DNA from: Flavobacterium sp. ENC
GTDB taxonomy: Bacteria > Bacteroidota > Bacteroidia > Flavobacteriales > Flavobacteriaceae
Direction of reading: 5' to 3'
Length of the DNA stretch: 64,000 nucleotides
Assembly: GCF_020991415.1 (NCBI RefSeq)
Contig: NZ_JAJMOY010000001.1
Coordinates: 558,001 to 622,000, forward strand
The translations under genes were made by a program, and so were the position numbers. The notes beneath the pieces are model-generated. The model saw only the letters and a program-made list of their open reading frames with translations. It was not told where the DNA came from and made no database searches. This document shows positions 54,870-63,602 of the stretch, one piece after another. Within the stretch, counting starts at the first letter, position 1. Each line of letters starts with the position of its first letter.

Positions 54870-56066
54870 TTACACTCCTAATTTCTTGGCAATCTCAGCA
54901 GGAAGCCCGCCTTTGTTTACTAATAGAGCAGTTGTTTTATATTTTACGAAATTTTTGGTTACGAATAAGAACCCTTTATAGTCGTTTGTTTCTCCCCAGG
55001 AATTTTTTACGATGTAATATTCTCTTCCGGTCTGATCTTTGGCAAGACCTATAATGTGCATTCCGTGATCGTCCGTAGTGGTGTAATTGTCAAACGCAGC
55101 CTGACGCATTTCAGCTGTGATTTCCGGTTCCGGTTTTGGTCCGTTAAACATGTCTGCTTTTTCTTCTGCAGTCATATCATCGAATTTTTTGGTCGGAACA
55201 TACGCTACACCATTTTTCCAGCTAAAGCTTTTTTCACTTACGTCAGTTGCCCAGGCTACAGTGTATCCTTTTTTCAAAGCATTGTCGATAACGTCTGTCA
55301 TATCGTTTACTTTTACATTGTACACCTGATCAAAAGACCAGTTGTCCGGCACCATCATAGTTGTTTTTTGGTAATACGGCGCTGTGGTAAACGATGACAT
55401 TTCGATATAATCATCGGGATTGATTCCTACTACTTCTTTCGCAAAAGATTGTGGCGTGTAATTTTTTCCTTTGTAGGTAAAATTATCCGGCGCTTTTCCT
55501 AAATACGAATCAATAACCGCTGCATACGCTTTTTGCCAGTTGGGTGTTAATTCCCCGTTTGGATTTTTTACCACAGCCGCCAAAACGCCTTCGATAAGTG
55601 CAGACATTTCTCCAAATTTATTTTTATCGGTTCCGTAATTCAGTCCTGTGTAGACTTCTCTAGGAACGGTTCCGTATTTTCTGTACATATTAATTACATC
55701 GTGCAAAGCACCTCCGTCACCCAAAGTAACCGCTCCGTGCATACGGACATAATTGATTCCTTTTTCAACATAAACATTTCTCGCCGAATAAATCTGAGAC
55801 AATTCAACCGGCTGTTTTCCCAAACGAATCATTTCTGACTCTAAAAAAGAGTTGGTAGAATAACTCCAGCAGGTTCCTGAAGAACCTTGTGTTTTTACAG
55901 AGGTTGTTCCTAAATTGATTTGTTCCGTGAATTTAAAGTTCTCTTTACTTTTATCACTCGCATTTAGTTTTAAGGAGTTTACCAAAACGTCCTGTGCAAA
56001 ACAGCTGCTTGCTCCAACAAAAAATACCGAAGCCGCAAGTACCGATTTGAATGAAAATGGATTCAT
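54870..56066 (-). CDS. Exported C1B cysteine peptidase (bleomycin hydrolase / PepC-like)
   Basis: 398 residues with a signal peptide ending SCFAQ near residue 25. The papain-fold triad: Gln60 and Cys66 in KTQGSSGTCWSYS, His334 in TDDHGMHIIG, and Asn355 in KNSWGE. The overall pattern is C1B (bleomycin hydrolase/PepC), but with a signal peptide, so it would act in the periplasm or outside, unlike cytosolic PepC. Bacteroidota carry such exported forms. It is monocistronic with a strong terminator, divergent from the AraC gene. Confidence 0.92.
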   Translation of the reverse strand: MNPFSFKSVLAASVFFVGASSCFAQDVLVNSLKLNASDKSKENFKFTEQINLGTTSVKTQGSSGTCWSYSTNSFLESEMIRLGKQPVELSQIYSARNVYVEKGINYVRMHGAVTLGDGGALHDVINMYRKYGTVPREVYTGLNYGTDKNKFGEMSALIEGVLAAVVKNPNGELTPNWQKAYAAVIDSYLGKAPDNFTYKGKNYTPQSFAKEVVGINPDDYIEMSSFTTAPYYQKTTMMVPDNWSFDQVYNVKVNDMTDVIDNALKKGYTVAWATDVSEKSFSWKNGVAYVPTKKFDDMTAEEKADMFNGPKPEPEITAEMRQAAFDNYTTTDDHGMHIIGLAKDQTGREYYIVKNSWGETNDYKGFLFVTKNFVKYKTTALLVNKGGLPAEIAKKLGV

Positions 56067-56303
56067 AAATTAATGTTTAAGGTTTGAATAAATTAGTCTG
56101 TGATGTTTCTAATTTGTTACAAAACAATTAAATTTTATGTAATTTATTGCCCTTCTGCGGTTAATATTTTCATAATCTTTTTATTAAGGCGTAAAATAGT
56201 ACAAAATATGCAAAATCAGGGTTGTTTTTTTACAATCGGGAAAAAAGAACCGTTCATAGTTTCTGAATTAGTAGTAATTTGGTGGCTGTAATTCCCATCA
56301 ATA

Positions 56304-57101
56304 ATGTACGAACTCGAAAAAGAGAAATACTTAGGCAATACCAAAAACATTTACAACAACAGTCAGGGAATTGCTGTTGTAGAAACCGAGTATCAGCAGA
56401 AAGTTTTTGAAGGCTGGCACTCGCACAACAACGCGCACATTACGCTTTTCCTGAGAGGCGGCACGTCGGAAAAACGAAAAAATTCCACTCTTGATGTTGG
56501 TCCCGGTTCGCTGTTGTTTTACCACAGCGATGAATTGCACCTCAATCACAATACACTTTTCCCGTCTAAAAACATTAACCTCGAGATCGAAGAAAACGTT
56601 CTCCGGGAACTTCAGATTAACGAAGCCATCATCGAAAAATCGGTACGGAATACCACGCTTACCAAATTTCTGATTCTTAAGATTTTTAAGGAATCCCTGG
56701 TTGCCGATCCGTTTTCGGGCGATACAATCAACATGCTTTTTGCGCAGCTGTCCAACCCGAATGCGCATTTGGACCAATTCGAAAAAAGTCCGTTTTGGGT
56801 GAAAAGCCTAAAGGAACTGCTCAACGATTGCTGGAACGAAAACCCGAACCTGCAGGATCTGGCGCAGGTTTTAAATCTAAATCCCATTACCATTTCAAAA
56901 CATTTTCCGAAATATTTTGGCTGTACGCTTGGCGAATACATGCGCCGGATTAAAATAAACCGTTCGCTTTCGCTGATCGATTCGAAAGAGAATAATCTGA
57001 CCGAAATTAGTTTTCAATGCGGTTTTGCCGATCAGAGCCACTTTATACGGACGTTTAAAAACCAGACCGGATTTCTTCCGAAACAATTTCAAAAATTATA
57101 A
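56304..57101 (+). CDS. AraC-family transcriptional regulator with cupin-like N-terminus
   Basis: 265 residues. The N-terminal part (20-100) has a cupin-type ligand-binding pattern (WHSHNNAHITLFLRGG and GPGSLLFYHSDELH). The C-terminal double HTH has DLAQVLNLNPITISKHFPKY, then EYMRRIKINRSL and the classic second-helix segment SFQCGFADQSHFIRTFKNQT. It probably regulates the CPBP protease gene 78 bp downstream, itself, or the divergent peptidase gene. The effector is unknown. The start is the ATG at 56304, with no closer upstream alternative. Confidence 0.93.
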   Translation: MYELEKEKYLGNTKNIYNNSQGIAVVETEYQQKVFEGWHSHNNAHITLFLRGGTSEKRKNSTLDVGPGSLLFYHSDELHLNHNTLFPSKNINLEIEENVLRELQINEAIIEKSVRNTTLTKFLILKIFKESLVADPFSGDTINMLFAQLSNPNAHLDQFEKSPFWVKSLKELLNDCWNENPNLQDLAQVLNLNPITISKHFPKYFGCTLGEYMRRIKINRSLSLIDSKENNLTEISFQCGFADQSHFIRTFKNQTGFLPKQFQKL

Positions 57102-57179
57102 GAGAAGCAAATTTCATTCTATTTTTTGGTTTTGAGGCAGGCTACATTTGTCTTATAATAATCATTAAATCAAACTCAA

Positions 57180-58040
57180 ATGGAAACGCTTACTGCCAAA
57201 CAAAAAATATTTAATTTTCCCGTTACCAAAATCATTCTGGCCTTAATTGTCTTTATGGCTTTCGTAATTATCGGACAGCAAATTGCCGCAAAATTACTTG
57301 GAATGACTGCCCTGGATAAAGACTTCAGAAATCTTTTTAAAGGAATTTTCGTTTCGGCTTTAGCTGTTACGAGTTATATTCTTTTCTTTACCTATTATGA
57401 AAAAAGAGCCGTAACCGAATTATCGTCAAAAAGACTGGCTCAAAATCTGATCATAGGAACTTTAACCGGTTTTGGACTTCAGGCCTTAACGATTCTGGTA
57501 ATTTATATTAGCGGAGGGTTTAGTGTTGTTGCCGTAAATCCGGTTTCGTTTATTCTGATTCCGCTTACGGTGGCTTTTACAATTGCGATTATTGAAGAGA
57601 TATTGGTTCGCGGGATTGTGTTCCGGATTATCGAGGAAAAACTGGGAACTTATATTGCCCTGAGTATTTCGGCTGTTTTATTTGGAGCCCTGCACATGGC
57701 CAATCCAAACAGTACTTTGCTTTCGGGATTGTGTATTACGTTTGCCGGTTTCCTGCTGGGTACCGCTTTTGTTTACAGCCGAAATTTATGGTTTCCGATT
57801 ACGCTGCATTTTGCGTGGAATTTTACGCAGTCGGGCATTTTTGGTGCGATCACTTCCGGAAACGAAAAAACCAAAAGTGTACTGGAAAGCAAAATACAAG
57901 GATCAGTCCTTTTAACCGGAGGAGAATTTGGACCGGAAGGCAGTATTCAGGCCAACGTATTCTGTCTTATCGGAGCAATAGTCTTATTGGCGCTAAGCCA
58001 TAAAGAAAATAAAATCATGGCGCCTTACTGGAAAAAATAA
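57180..58040 (+). CDS. CPBP family intramembrane glutamic protease (Abi / CAAX type)
   Basis: 286 residues with about eight hydrophobic segments. The conserved motifs are in place: Glu139-Glu140-xxx-Arg144 in IIEEILVRG, His172 in FGALHMANP and His210/Asn214 in HFAWNF. The family includes CAAX-prenyl proteases and bacteriocin-immunity-type CPBP proteins. Cotranscription with the upstream AraC gene is possible. A terminator shared with pyk follows. Confidence 0.92.
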   Translation: METLTAKQKIFNFPVTKIILALIVFMAFVIIGQQIAAKLLGMTALDKDFRNLFKGIFVSALAVTSYILFFTYYEKRAVTELSSKRLAQNLIIGTLTGFGLQALTILVIYISGGFSVVAVNPVSFILIPLTVAFTIAIIEEILVRGIVFRIIEEKLGTYIALSISAVLFGALHMANPNSTLLSGLCITFAGFLLGTAFVYSRNLWFPITLHFAWNFTQSGIFGAITSGNEKTKSVLESKIQGSVLLTGGEFGPEGSIQANVFCLIGAIVLLALSHKENKIMAPYWKK

Positions 58041-58058
58041 ACTACACCAATCACCAAT

Positions 58059-58095
58059 AAAAAAGGGTTTATGAAATTTTCATAAACCCTTTTTT
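58059..58095. terminator. Bidirectional terminator between the CPBP and pyk genes
   Basis: A perfect stem AAAAAAGGGTTTATGAAA / TTTCATAAACCCTTTTTT, flanked by A-rich and T-rich sequence so that it works for both convergent genes. Confidence 0.92.
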
Positions 58096-58123
58096 GATAG
58101 GTTGTTATCGTAAAACGAGAGGA

Positions 58124-59557
58124 CTATTCTATTTCAGAAACTCTCATCGTATTTACCATTCCTTTATCTTTAATTGGCATTGCCGCAAGGTTGATCAAGT
58201 AATCTCCTTTTACAGCGTATCCTTTTTCAACTGCTATTCTGTTAACGTCAGTTACCGTATCATCTGTACTTTCGTCTTTATCATAGTAGTATGATTTTAC
58301 TCCCCATAATAAATTCAATTGTGTTAAGATTCTTCTGTTTGAAGTAAACACCAAAATATGTGCTGAAGATGGTCTCCATGCAGAAATCTGGAAAGCAGTA
58401 TACCCACTGTTTGTTAGCGTACAAATTGCTTTTGCCTTAATTTCATTCGCCAATAAAGCCGCCTGGTGACAAACTGTTTTAGTAATAAAACGTTTTGTTT
58501 TGATTTGCGGCGTATTTTGAGGAACATTGATTAGCGGAGAGTCTTCAACTGCTTCACAAATCTGAGTCATTTTCTGAATTACCTGTACCGGATAATTTCC
58601 TGTAGCAGTTTCTCCGGACAACATTACGGCATCAGCACCATCCATTACCGAGTTGGCAACGTCATTTACTTCTGCTCTTGTTGGTGTTAAACTTGTAATC
58701 ATGGTTTCCATCATCTGAGTCGCAACAATAACCGGGATTCTGGCCGTTTTGGCTCTTCTGATCAAGTCTTTTTGTACCAATGGCACTTCGTGTGCAGGAA
58801 GTTCAACTCCTAAGTCTCCACGGGCCACCATTAAGGCATCACAATAGGCTACAATTTTATCCATGTTCTCAAGAGCTTCCGGCATTTCAATTTTAGCAAC
58901 AATTGGAATTTTAACATCTGAATGTTTTGCAATCAATTCCTGTAAATCCTGTAAGTCACGAGGCGTTTTTACGAATGAAAGTGCAATCCAGTCTACTTTT
59001 TGCTCGATAGCAAAAATAGCATCTGCAATATCTTTTTCAGTTAATGCCGGTAAAGAAATTTTAGTGTTTGGAAGATTAACCCCTTTTTTAGATTTTAATT
59101 CTCCACCCTGAATTACTTTGGCAACAACTTCTGTTTTTTTATCTGTTGAAATAATTTCAAAAATCAGTTTACCGTCATCAAGCAAAATACGCTCACCCGG
59201 GTTTACATCATTTGGGAAATTCTGATATTTCATGAATACTTTTGAAGCGGTTCCGATCACGTCTTCAGCAGTAGTAAAAGTAATGATGTCACCATCATGT
59301 ACTACGGTTCCTTCTTCCATAACCCCAACTCTTAGTTTTGGTCCCTGCAAATCCCCAAGGATTGCTGTAGTGTAACCAAATTCTTCGTTCAGGCTTCTGA
59401 TAATTCCAATTTTTTCTTTTACTCCTTCGTAATCAGCATGCGAAAAGTTAACTCTAAACACATTTACACCTGCGTCGATCATATCCTTGATAATCTCTCT
59501 AGTTCCACATGCAGGTCCAAGTGTGGCTACAATTTTGGTTTTTTTGTTTGTAAGCAT
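58124..59557 (-). CDS. pyk: Pyruvate kinase
   Basis: 477 residues. It makes pyruvate and ATP from phosphoenolpyruvate and ADP. The N-terminal KTKIVATLGPACGTREI and Arg/Asn/Ser/Asp of VFRVNFSHAD bind PEP and metal; the active-site segment is IPIVAKIEMPEALENMDKIV with the metal-binding Glu. VARGDLGVELP and IARQMM-like VIVATQMMETM are the ADP side. The C-terminal domain is intact. It is preceded by the IPExxxVDY gene with a 5-bp gap, so they form an operon. Confidence 0.97.
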   Translation of the reverse strand: MLTNKKTKIVATLGPACGTREIIKDMIDAGVNVFRVNFSHADYEGVKEKIGIIRSLNEEFGYTTAILGDLQGPKLRVGVMEEGTVVHDGDIITFTTAEDVIGTASKVFMKYQNFPNDVNPGERILLDDGKLIFEIISTDKKTEVVAKVIQGGELKSKKGVNLPNTKISLPALTEKDIADAIFAIEQKVDWIALSFVKTPRDLQDLQELIAKHSDVKIPIVAKIEMPEALENMDKIVAYCDALMVARGDLGVELPAHEVPLVQKDLIRRAKTARIPVIVATQMMETMITSLTPTRAEVNDVANSVMDGADAVMLSGETATGNYPVQVIQKMTQICEAVEDSPLINVPQNTPQIKTKRFITKTVCHQAALLANEIKAKAICTLTNSGYTAFQISAWRPSSAHILVFTSNRRILTQLNLLWGVKSYYYDKDESTDDTVTDVNRIAVEKGYAVKGDYLINLAAMPIKDKGMVNTMRVSEIE

Positions 59558-59562
59558 TTTTT

Positions 59563-60051
59563 TTAAAAAATTAAATTGTTTTTTGACTTTATTTTGTTTG
59601 TATCAACAACATATATAGCTGCGATACTCTCTATTGCATTTAACTGTTGTTGGATTTCTGAATAATCAACAGCCTCGTCGCTGATATCGATTTTCAGGAA
59701 AAAATCTACTTTTTTGAATTCAGGAAGTAAATGAATTGTTGTAGAAACCTCACTCGTCTCATTGGAAAACAAATTCTGGAAATCATTTTTACTCACAGAA
59801 ATGATTTCATTTTTATTCTGAATCAGATTCCACGAAACGGCCTTTTCAGAATCATAATAGTAAAATCTGGAAAAATTTGCTTCACCTTCCTTAGTCTGAG
59901 CGTGGATCTCGTTCTTGCTCTTACTTAAGTTTATCGGAAGTTTTTTATTGATAAAATAGGCCAGTCGGTAATCTTCCAAAGAAGTATGGATTGCCATTAA
60001 ATAATAATCAATTTCGTCAAATTCGTCCAAATCCAATCTATGAATTGCCAT
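59563..60051 (-). CDS. IPExxxVDY family protein
   Basis: 162 residues from the ATG at 60051; the TTG at 60066 would add five residues. The family's naming motif is present as LPEFKKVDF. Other features: AIHRLDLDEFDEIDYYLMAI at the N-terminus and NLIQNKNEIISVSKND. No function is established for this Bacteroidota family, which is typically found beside pyk. It is encoded 5 bp upstream of pyk, suggesting coupled expression. Confidence 0.9.
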   Translation of the reverse strand: MAIHRLDLDEFDEIDYYLMAIHTSLEDYRLAYFINKKLPINLSKSKNEIHAQTKEGEANFSRFYYYDSEKAVSWNLIQNKNEIISVSKNDFQNLFSNETSEVSTTIHLLPEFKKVDFFLKIDISDEAVDYSEIQQQLNAIESIAAIYVVDTNKIKSKNNLIF

Positions 60052-60176
60052 ATCATGAAAAATCAAGTTGTAAATATACTATTTCTAACGGACCATCAAC
60101 AGGTAAGATTAGCTTGTTTTTGTTAATTTATAAACGAAAACGTTGTAGCTTTAACATCGCCACGCTATTTATGTAG

Positions 60177-60917
60177 TTATTTCTTATCTATTTTTTCCTG
60201 AAATGCAAAATAAGCCCGTTGCGATGCTTTTTCTTCTGCCTTCTTTTTTGAAGTTGCTCTTGCTCTTGCAATTACTTTATCGTCTATACTTAATTTTACA
60301 CCAAACAAACGTTGTCCGTCAATTCCGTTATCTTCAAAGATATCATAATGAAAGATTCTCTTTTCTTTCTGACACCATTCGATAACCAGACTTTTATAAC
60401 TAATAACTTTCCCTTCAAGCCGGGCGATATCAACATAAGGTGTAATGACTCTTTTCTGAATAAACTTTTCACAAAAAGGATATCCTCTATCTAAATAAAT
60501 AGCCCCAATAAGGGATTCAAAAATATTACCGTGAATGTTTTCACCAAAATGATGAATGGGCACTTTACTTTCTACAAACCGGACTAAGTTCAGGTCTTTC
60601 CCCAATTCATTCAGGTGTTCGCGGCTTACGATTTTCGAGCGCATCTTCGTTAAATACCCTTCATCCCCATTAGGCGCTTTGTTAAATAAATGTGCTGCAA
60701 TTACAGCACTTAACATAGCATCTCCTAAAAATTCCAGACGTTCGTAATTAATCGGATGTCCGGACTCATCCAGCTTATTGGAAGAGCGGTGTGTAAAAGC
60801 TTTCTTATAAAAATCTATCGAAGCGGGCTGAAAACCAAGTATTTTCTGAATAGTGTCAAAAAAAATCCCGTCTTCTGGAGAACGGGATTTTGAAAATATT
60901 TTTTTGATAAAATTCAT
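60177..60917 (-). CDS. rnc: Ribonuclease III
   Basis: 246 residues from the ATG at 60917 (a TTG two codons upstream is less likely). The RNase III signature ERLEFLGDA is at 59-67, with metal-binding Glu62 and Asp66. The second metal site has Glu134 in NIFESLIGA; the Asp114-equivalent of E. coli is Asn131, as often in Bacteroidota. The C-terminal dsRNA-binding domain contains DNGIDGQRLFGVKL and ATSKKKAEEKASQRAYF. It is transcribed with fabF and acpP (8-bp gap to fabF). It processes rRNA and structured mRNAs. Confidence 0.96.
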   Translation of the reverse strand: MNFIKKIFSKSRSPEDGIFFDTIQKILGFQPASIDFYKKAFTHRSSNKLDESGHPINYERLEFLGDAMLSAVIAAHLFNKAPNGDEGYLTKMRSKIVSREHLNELGKDLNLVRFVESKVPIHHFGENIHGNIFESLIGAIYLDRGYPFCEKFIQKRVITPYVDIARLEGKVISYKSLVIEWCQKEKRIFHYDIFEDNGIDGQRLFGVKLSIDDKVIARARATSKKKAEEKASQRAYFAFQEKIDKK

Positions 60918-60925
60918 AGACAAAA

Positions 60926-62179
60926 CTAGTCAGCTAATTTTTTAAACAATACACAAGCATTGTGTCCACCAAAACCAAAAGTGTTACTCATGGCAACATT
61001 TACCTCTCTTTTTTGAGGCTTGTTTAAGGTAAGGTTTAATGCAGGATCAATATTTTCATCCACAACAGTATGGTTAATCGTCGGAGGAACAATTCCGTGT
61101 TTCATAGCCAGGATAGAAGCAATAGCTTCAATAGCTCCGGCAGCACCCAGTAAATGTCCTGTCATCGATTTTGTAGAGTTGATATTGATGTTTTTTGCAT
61201 GACTTCCGAAAACAGCACTGATGGCTTTTAGTTCGGCTACATCTCCTAGTGGAGTAGAAGTTCCGTGAGTGTTGATATGATCTACATCTTCAGGGTTCAT
61301 TCCTGCATCTCTCAAGGTGTTTTTCATTACCGCAATAACGCCAATTCCTTCCGGATGTGGTGCTGTTAAGTGGTAAGCATCAGAAGACATTCCGCCACCG
61401 CCAACTTCGCAGTAAATTTTTGCGCCTCTGGCTTTGGCATGTTCGTATTCTTCAAGAACCAAAGCTCCTGCTCCTTCTCCTAAAACGAAACCGTCTCTGG
61501 TTGCATCAAAAGGTCTTGAAGCTGTTTCAGGGCTTTCATTTCTGGTAGATAAAGCATGCATGGAGTTAAAACCTCCCATACCTGCAATCGTAATGGCAGC
61601 TTCTGAACCACCTGATACAATAACATCACACATTCCTAAACGAATGTAGTTGAAAGCATCTATTAAGGCATTTGCAGAAGAGGCACATGCAGAAACAGTA
61701 GTATAATTTGGACCCATATACCCATTACGCATTGAAATGTGCGCAGGAGCAATATCGGCAATCATTTTTGGAATAAAAAACGGATTGAATTTTGGCGTTC
61801 CGTCCCCTTTAGCGTAATAAATTACTTCTTCCTGGAACGTTTCCAAACCTCCAATTCCTGCTCCCCAGATCACACCTACTCTTGTTTTGTCGATATTATC
61901 ATTCGTAAGTCCGGCATCTTTAATGGCTTCATCACTGGCAGCAACAGCATATTGCGCAAATTTATCTAATCTTCGAGATTCCTTGCGATCCATGTAATCT
62001 TCAATATTGAAGTTTTTTACTTCACAGGCAAATTTCGTTTTATGCTTCTCTGTATCATAATACGTGATAGGAGCGGCTCCGCTAACTCCATTCAAAAGTG
62101 CCTCCCAATAATCCTGGATATTATTCCCGATAGGAGTAAGAGCACCTAATCCTGTTACAACAACTCGCTTTAACGTCAT
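60926..62179 (-). CDS. fabF: 3-oxoacyl-ACP synthase II (FabF)
   Basis: 417 residues. The catalytic triad: Cys165 in TVSACASSAN, His305 in NTHGTSTPLGD and His342 in TKSMTGHLLGAAGA, with Lys337 nearby. It condenses malonyl-ACP with acyl-ACP during fatty-acid elongation. It is encoded between acpP and rnc, the common flavobacterial order. Confidence 0.97.
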   Translation of the reverse strand: MTLKRVVVTGLGALTPIGNNIQDYWEALLNGVSGAAPITYYDTEKHKTKFACEVKNFNIEDYMDRKESRRLDKFAQYAVAASDEAIKDAGLTNDNIDKTRVGVIWGAGIGGLETFQEEVIYYAKGDGTPKFNPFFIPKMIADIAPAHISMRNGYMGPNYTTVSACASSANALIDAFNYIRLGMCDVIVSGGSEAAITIAGMGGFNSMHALSTRNESPETASRPFDATRDGFVLGEGAGALVLEEYEHAKARGAKIYCEVGGGGMSSDAYHLTAPHPEGIGVIAVMKNTLRDAGMNPEDVDHINTHGTSTPLGDVAELKAISAVFGSHAKNININSTKSMTGHLLGAAGAIEAIASILAMKHGIVPPTINHTVVDENIDPALNLTLNKPQKREVNVAMSNTFGFGGHNACVLFKKLAD

Positions 62180-62307
62180 AAATATGTATTTTGTACTTTA
62201 AACAAATAAAACCCATGCTTTCTTAACTGTAGTGTTACTTTAAGAGCTATGGGTATTACAATATAAATATATCTTTTTGATTGAAAACCAATCGAATTTT
62301 AAATTTT

Positions 62308-62421
62308 AAAAAAATAATAACACCCGATTTTTAACAAATTTCAAATTTCAAAAGTCAAATTCCAAAATTGGAGTTTGGAATTTCAAAAATTGGGATTTTT
62401 TAGAAATCGGGTGTGGTATTA
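62308..62421 (-). terminator. Terminator or attenuator of acpP with an embedded repeat in its loop
   Basis: The outer stem pairs ACACCCGATTT (62320-62330) with AAATCGGGTGT (62404-62414), continued by an AATAATAC-type extension. Read on the minus strand it is followed by TTATTATTTTTTT. The 73-nt loop holds a further imperfect hairpin, TCCAAAATTGG with nearby TTTGGAATTTC arms. The stop codon of acpP borders the outer stem. Readthrough into fabF is still likely, so this may attenuate rather than stop. Confidence 0.65.
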
Positions 62422-62658
62422 TTATTTTTTAGCTTCCTCGATATAAGAAATAGCTTGACCAACAGTAGCAATGTTTTCTGCTTGATCGTCTGGAATTTGG
62501 ATATCAAATTCTTTTTCGAATTCCATAATAAGCTCAACAGTGTCTAATGAGTCAGCCCCTAAATCATTAGTGAAGCTTGCTTCTGTTACAACTTCGTTTT
62601 CGTCAACGCCTAATTTGTCTACGATAATCGCTTTTACTCTTGATGCAATGTCTGACAT
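62422..62658 (-). CDS. acpP: Acyl carrier protein
   Basis: 78 residues, acidic. The phosphopantetheine site is Ser37 in [12 protein letters not shown]. It is the acyl carrier for fatty-acid synthesis. It heads the acpP-fabF-rnc unit with a clear promoter 30 bp upstream; the terminator-like structure after it would give more ACP than FabF, as is normal. Confidence 0.97.
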   Translation of the reverse strand: MSDIASRVKAIIVDKLGVDENEVVTEASFTNDLGADSLDTVELIMEFEKEFDIQIPDDQAENIATVGQAISYIEEAKK

Positions 62659-62687
62659 AATCTTTAATTTTAGAATTTAATTTGTTG

Positions 62688-62717
62688 GCAAAAATAAAAA
62701 ACTTTATTTTAAAACAA
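62688..62717 (-). promoter_or_regulatory. Promoter of acpP
   Basis: On the minus strand TTG (62717-62715), 18 bp, TATTTTTGC (62696-62688): near-perfect -33/-7 consensus. The start codon is 30 bp downstream of the -7. Confidence 0.8.
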
Positions 62718-62833
62718 CTATTTAGTTTATAAATGTGATACTAATTTATAAAATTAATTTCAAGAAAGCCCTTTTAATACTATTTATTTTCGTTTTTTAT
62801 TCCGTTTTTTGCATTCTCAAAATAAAGTCGATT

Positions 62834-63397
62834 ATGAAAAAAATTATTGTTTTTGCCTCAGGATCAGGAAGTAATGCAGAAAACATTATAAAACATTTTG
62901 CAAAAACCAAAATCGCAAAAGTCGTTTCGGTTTTTACGAATAATGCTTCTGCAAAAGTTATCGAAAGAGCCAAAAATCATCATATTCCAGTCGAAATCTT
63001 TTCAAAAAATGAACTTTTAGAAAGAAATTTACTGCAAAAAATACAGGAAATCGACCCGGACCTGATTGTTCTGGCAGGTTTCTTATTGAAATTCCCGGAC
63101 CACATAATTGAACAATATCCCGAGAAAATTATTAACATCCATCCTGCCCTTTTACCCAATTACGGCGGAAAAGGAATGTATGGAATGCACATTCACAGGG
63201 CAATAGTAAATAATAAGGAAAAAGAAACCGGAATCTCCATTCATTATGTAAATGAACATTATGACGAAGGCGGCATTATTTTTCAGAAAAATGTATTGCT
63301 AACCGAAGACGACACACCTGAAACAGTGGCCGAAAAGATTCATGAATTAGAACAAAAGTATTTTCCGGAAATTATTTCCAGATTGTTAGAATGTTAG
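62834..63397 (+). CDS. purN: Phosphoribosylglycinamide formyltransferase (PurN)
   Basis: 187 residues from the ATG at 62834. It formylates GAR in purine synthesis using 10-formyl-THF. N-terminal FASGSGSNAENI binds the ribose phosphate. The catalytic Asn101 and His103 are in INIHPALLP and Asp144 is in EHYDEGGIIF. An upstream in-frame ATG at 62735 would add a 33-residue hydrophobic lead not found in PurN, so it is rejected. It is followed by a repeat-filled gap and rnhA. Confidence 0.95.
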   Translation: MKKIIVFASGSGSNAENIIKHFAKTKIAKVVSVFTNNASAKVIERAKNHHIPVEIFSKNELLERNLLQKIQEIDPDLIVLAGFLLKFPDHIIEQYPEKIINIHPALLPNYGGKGMYGMHIHRAIVNNKEKETGISIHYVNEHYDEGGIIFQKNVLLTEDDTPETVAEKIHELEQKYFPEIISRLLEC

Positions 63398-63600
63398 ACT
63401 TCTTAGAATGTTAGATTGTTGGATTGTTAGATTTTTGGATTATTTACGCTAGTTAGACATTGGAAGTATTTAAGCATTTCTAATAGAAATCCATGAAGTC
63501 TAAAATCCTACATTCTAAGCTGTCTACATCCAGCAATCCAAAATCTAAAAATCTAAATATCTAAATATCTAAGAAGTCCAACGATCTAAGAAGTCTAAAA
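63398..63600. repeat. AT-rich TTAGATT / AATCTAA inverted repeat block, family D
   Basis: The left half carries AGAATGTTAGATTGTTGGAT and TTAGATTTTTGGATT; the right half carries the inverse, AATCCAAAATCTAAAAATCT then ATCTAAATATCTAAG, and AGTCTAAA. Together they make a long imperfect hairpin of short 7-bp units that fills the gap between purN and rnhA. No gene is visible. Confidence 0.75.
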
Positions 63601-63602
63601 AA

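Noticed and set aside
56100-56291. A 63-codon hydrophobic open frame between the C1B peptidase and AraC genes
   Set aside because: AT-rich low-complexity sequence in a divergent promoter region; no homology visible, start context poor. A real small membrane peptide cannot be fully excluded.
56331-56777. A 148-codon open frame on the minus strand inside the AraC regulator gene
   Set aside because: The plus-strand frame has a complete HTH signature; the reverse frame is rich in Phe and Arg with no family match.
62735-62834. N-terminal hydrophobic extension of PurN
   Set aside because: PurN is cytoplasmic and starts with the KKIIVFASGSGSN strand; the extension is not part of the family.
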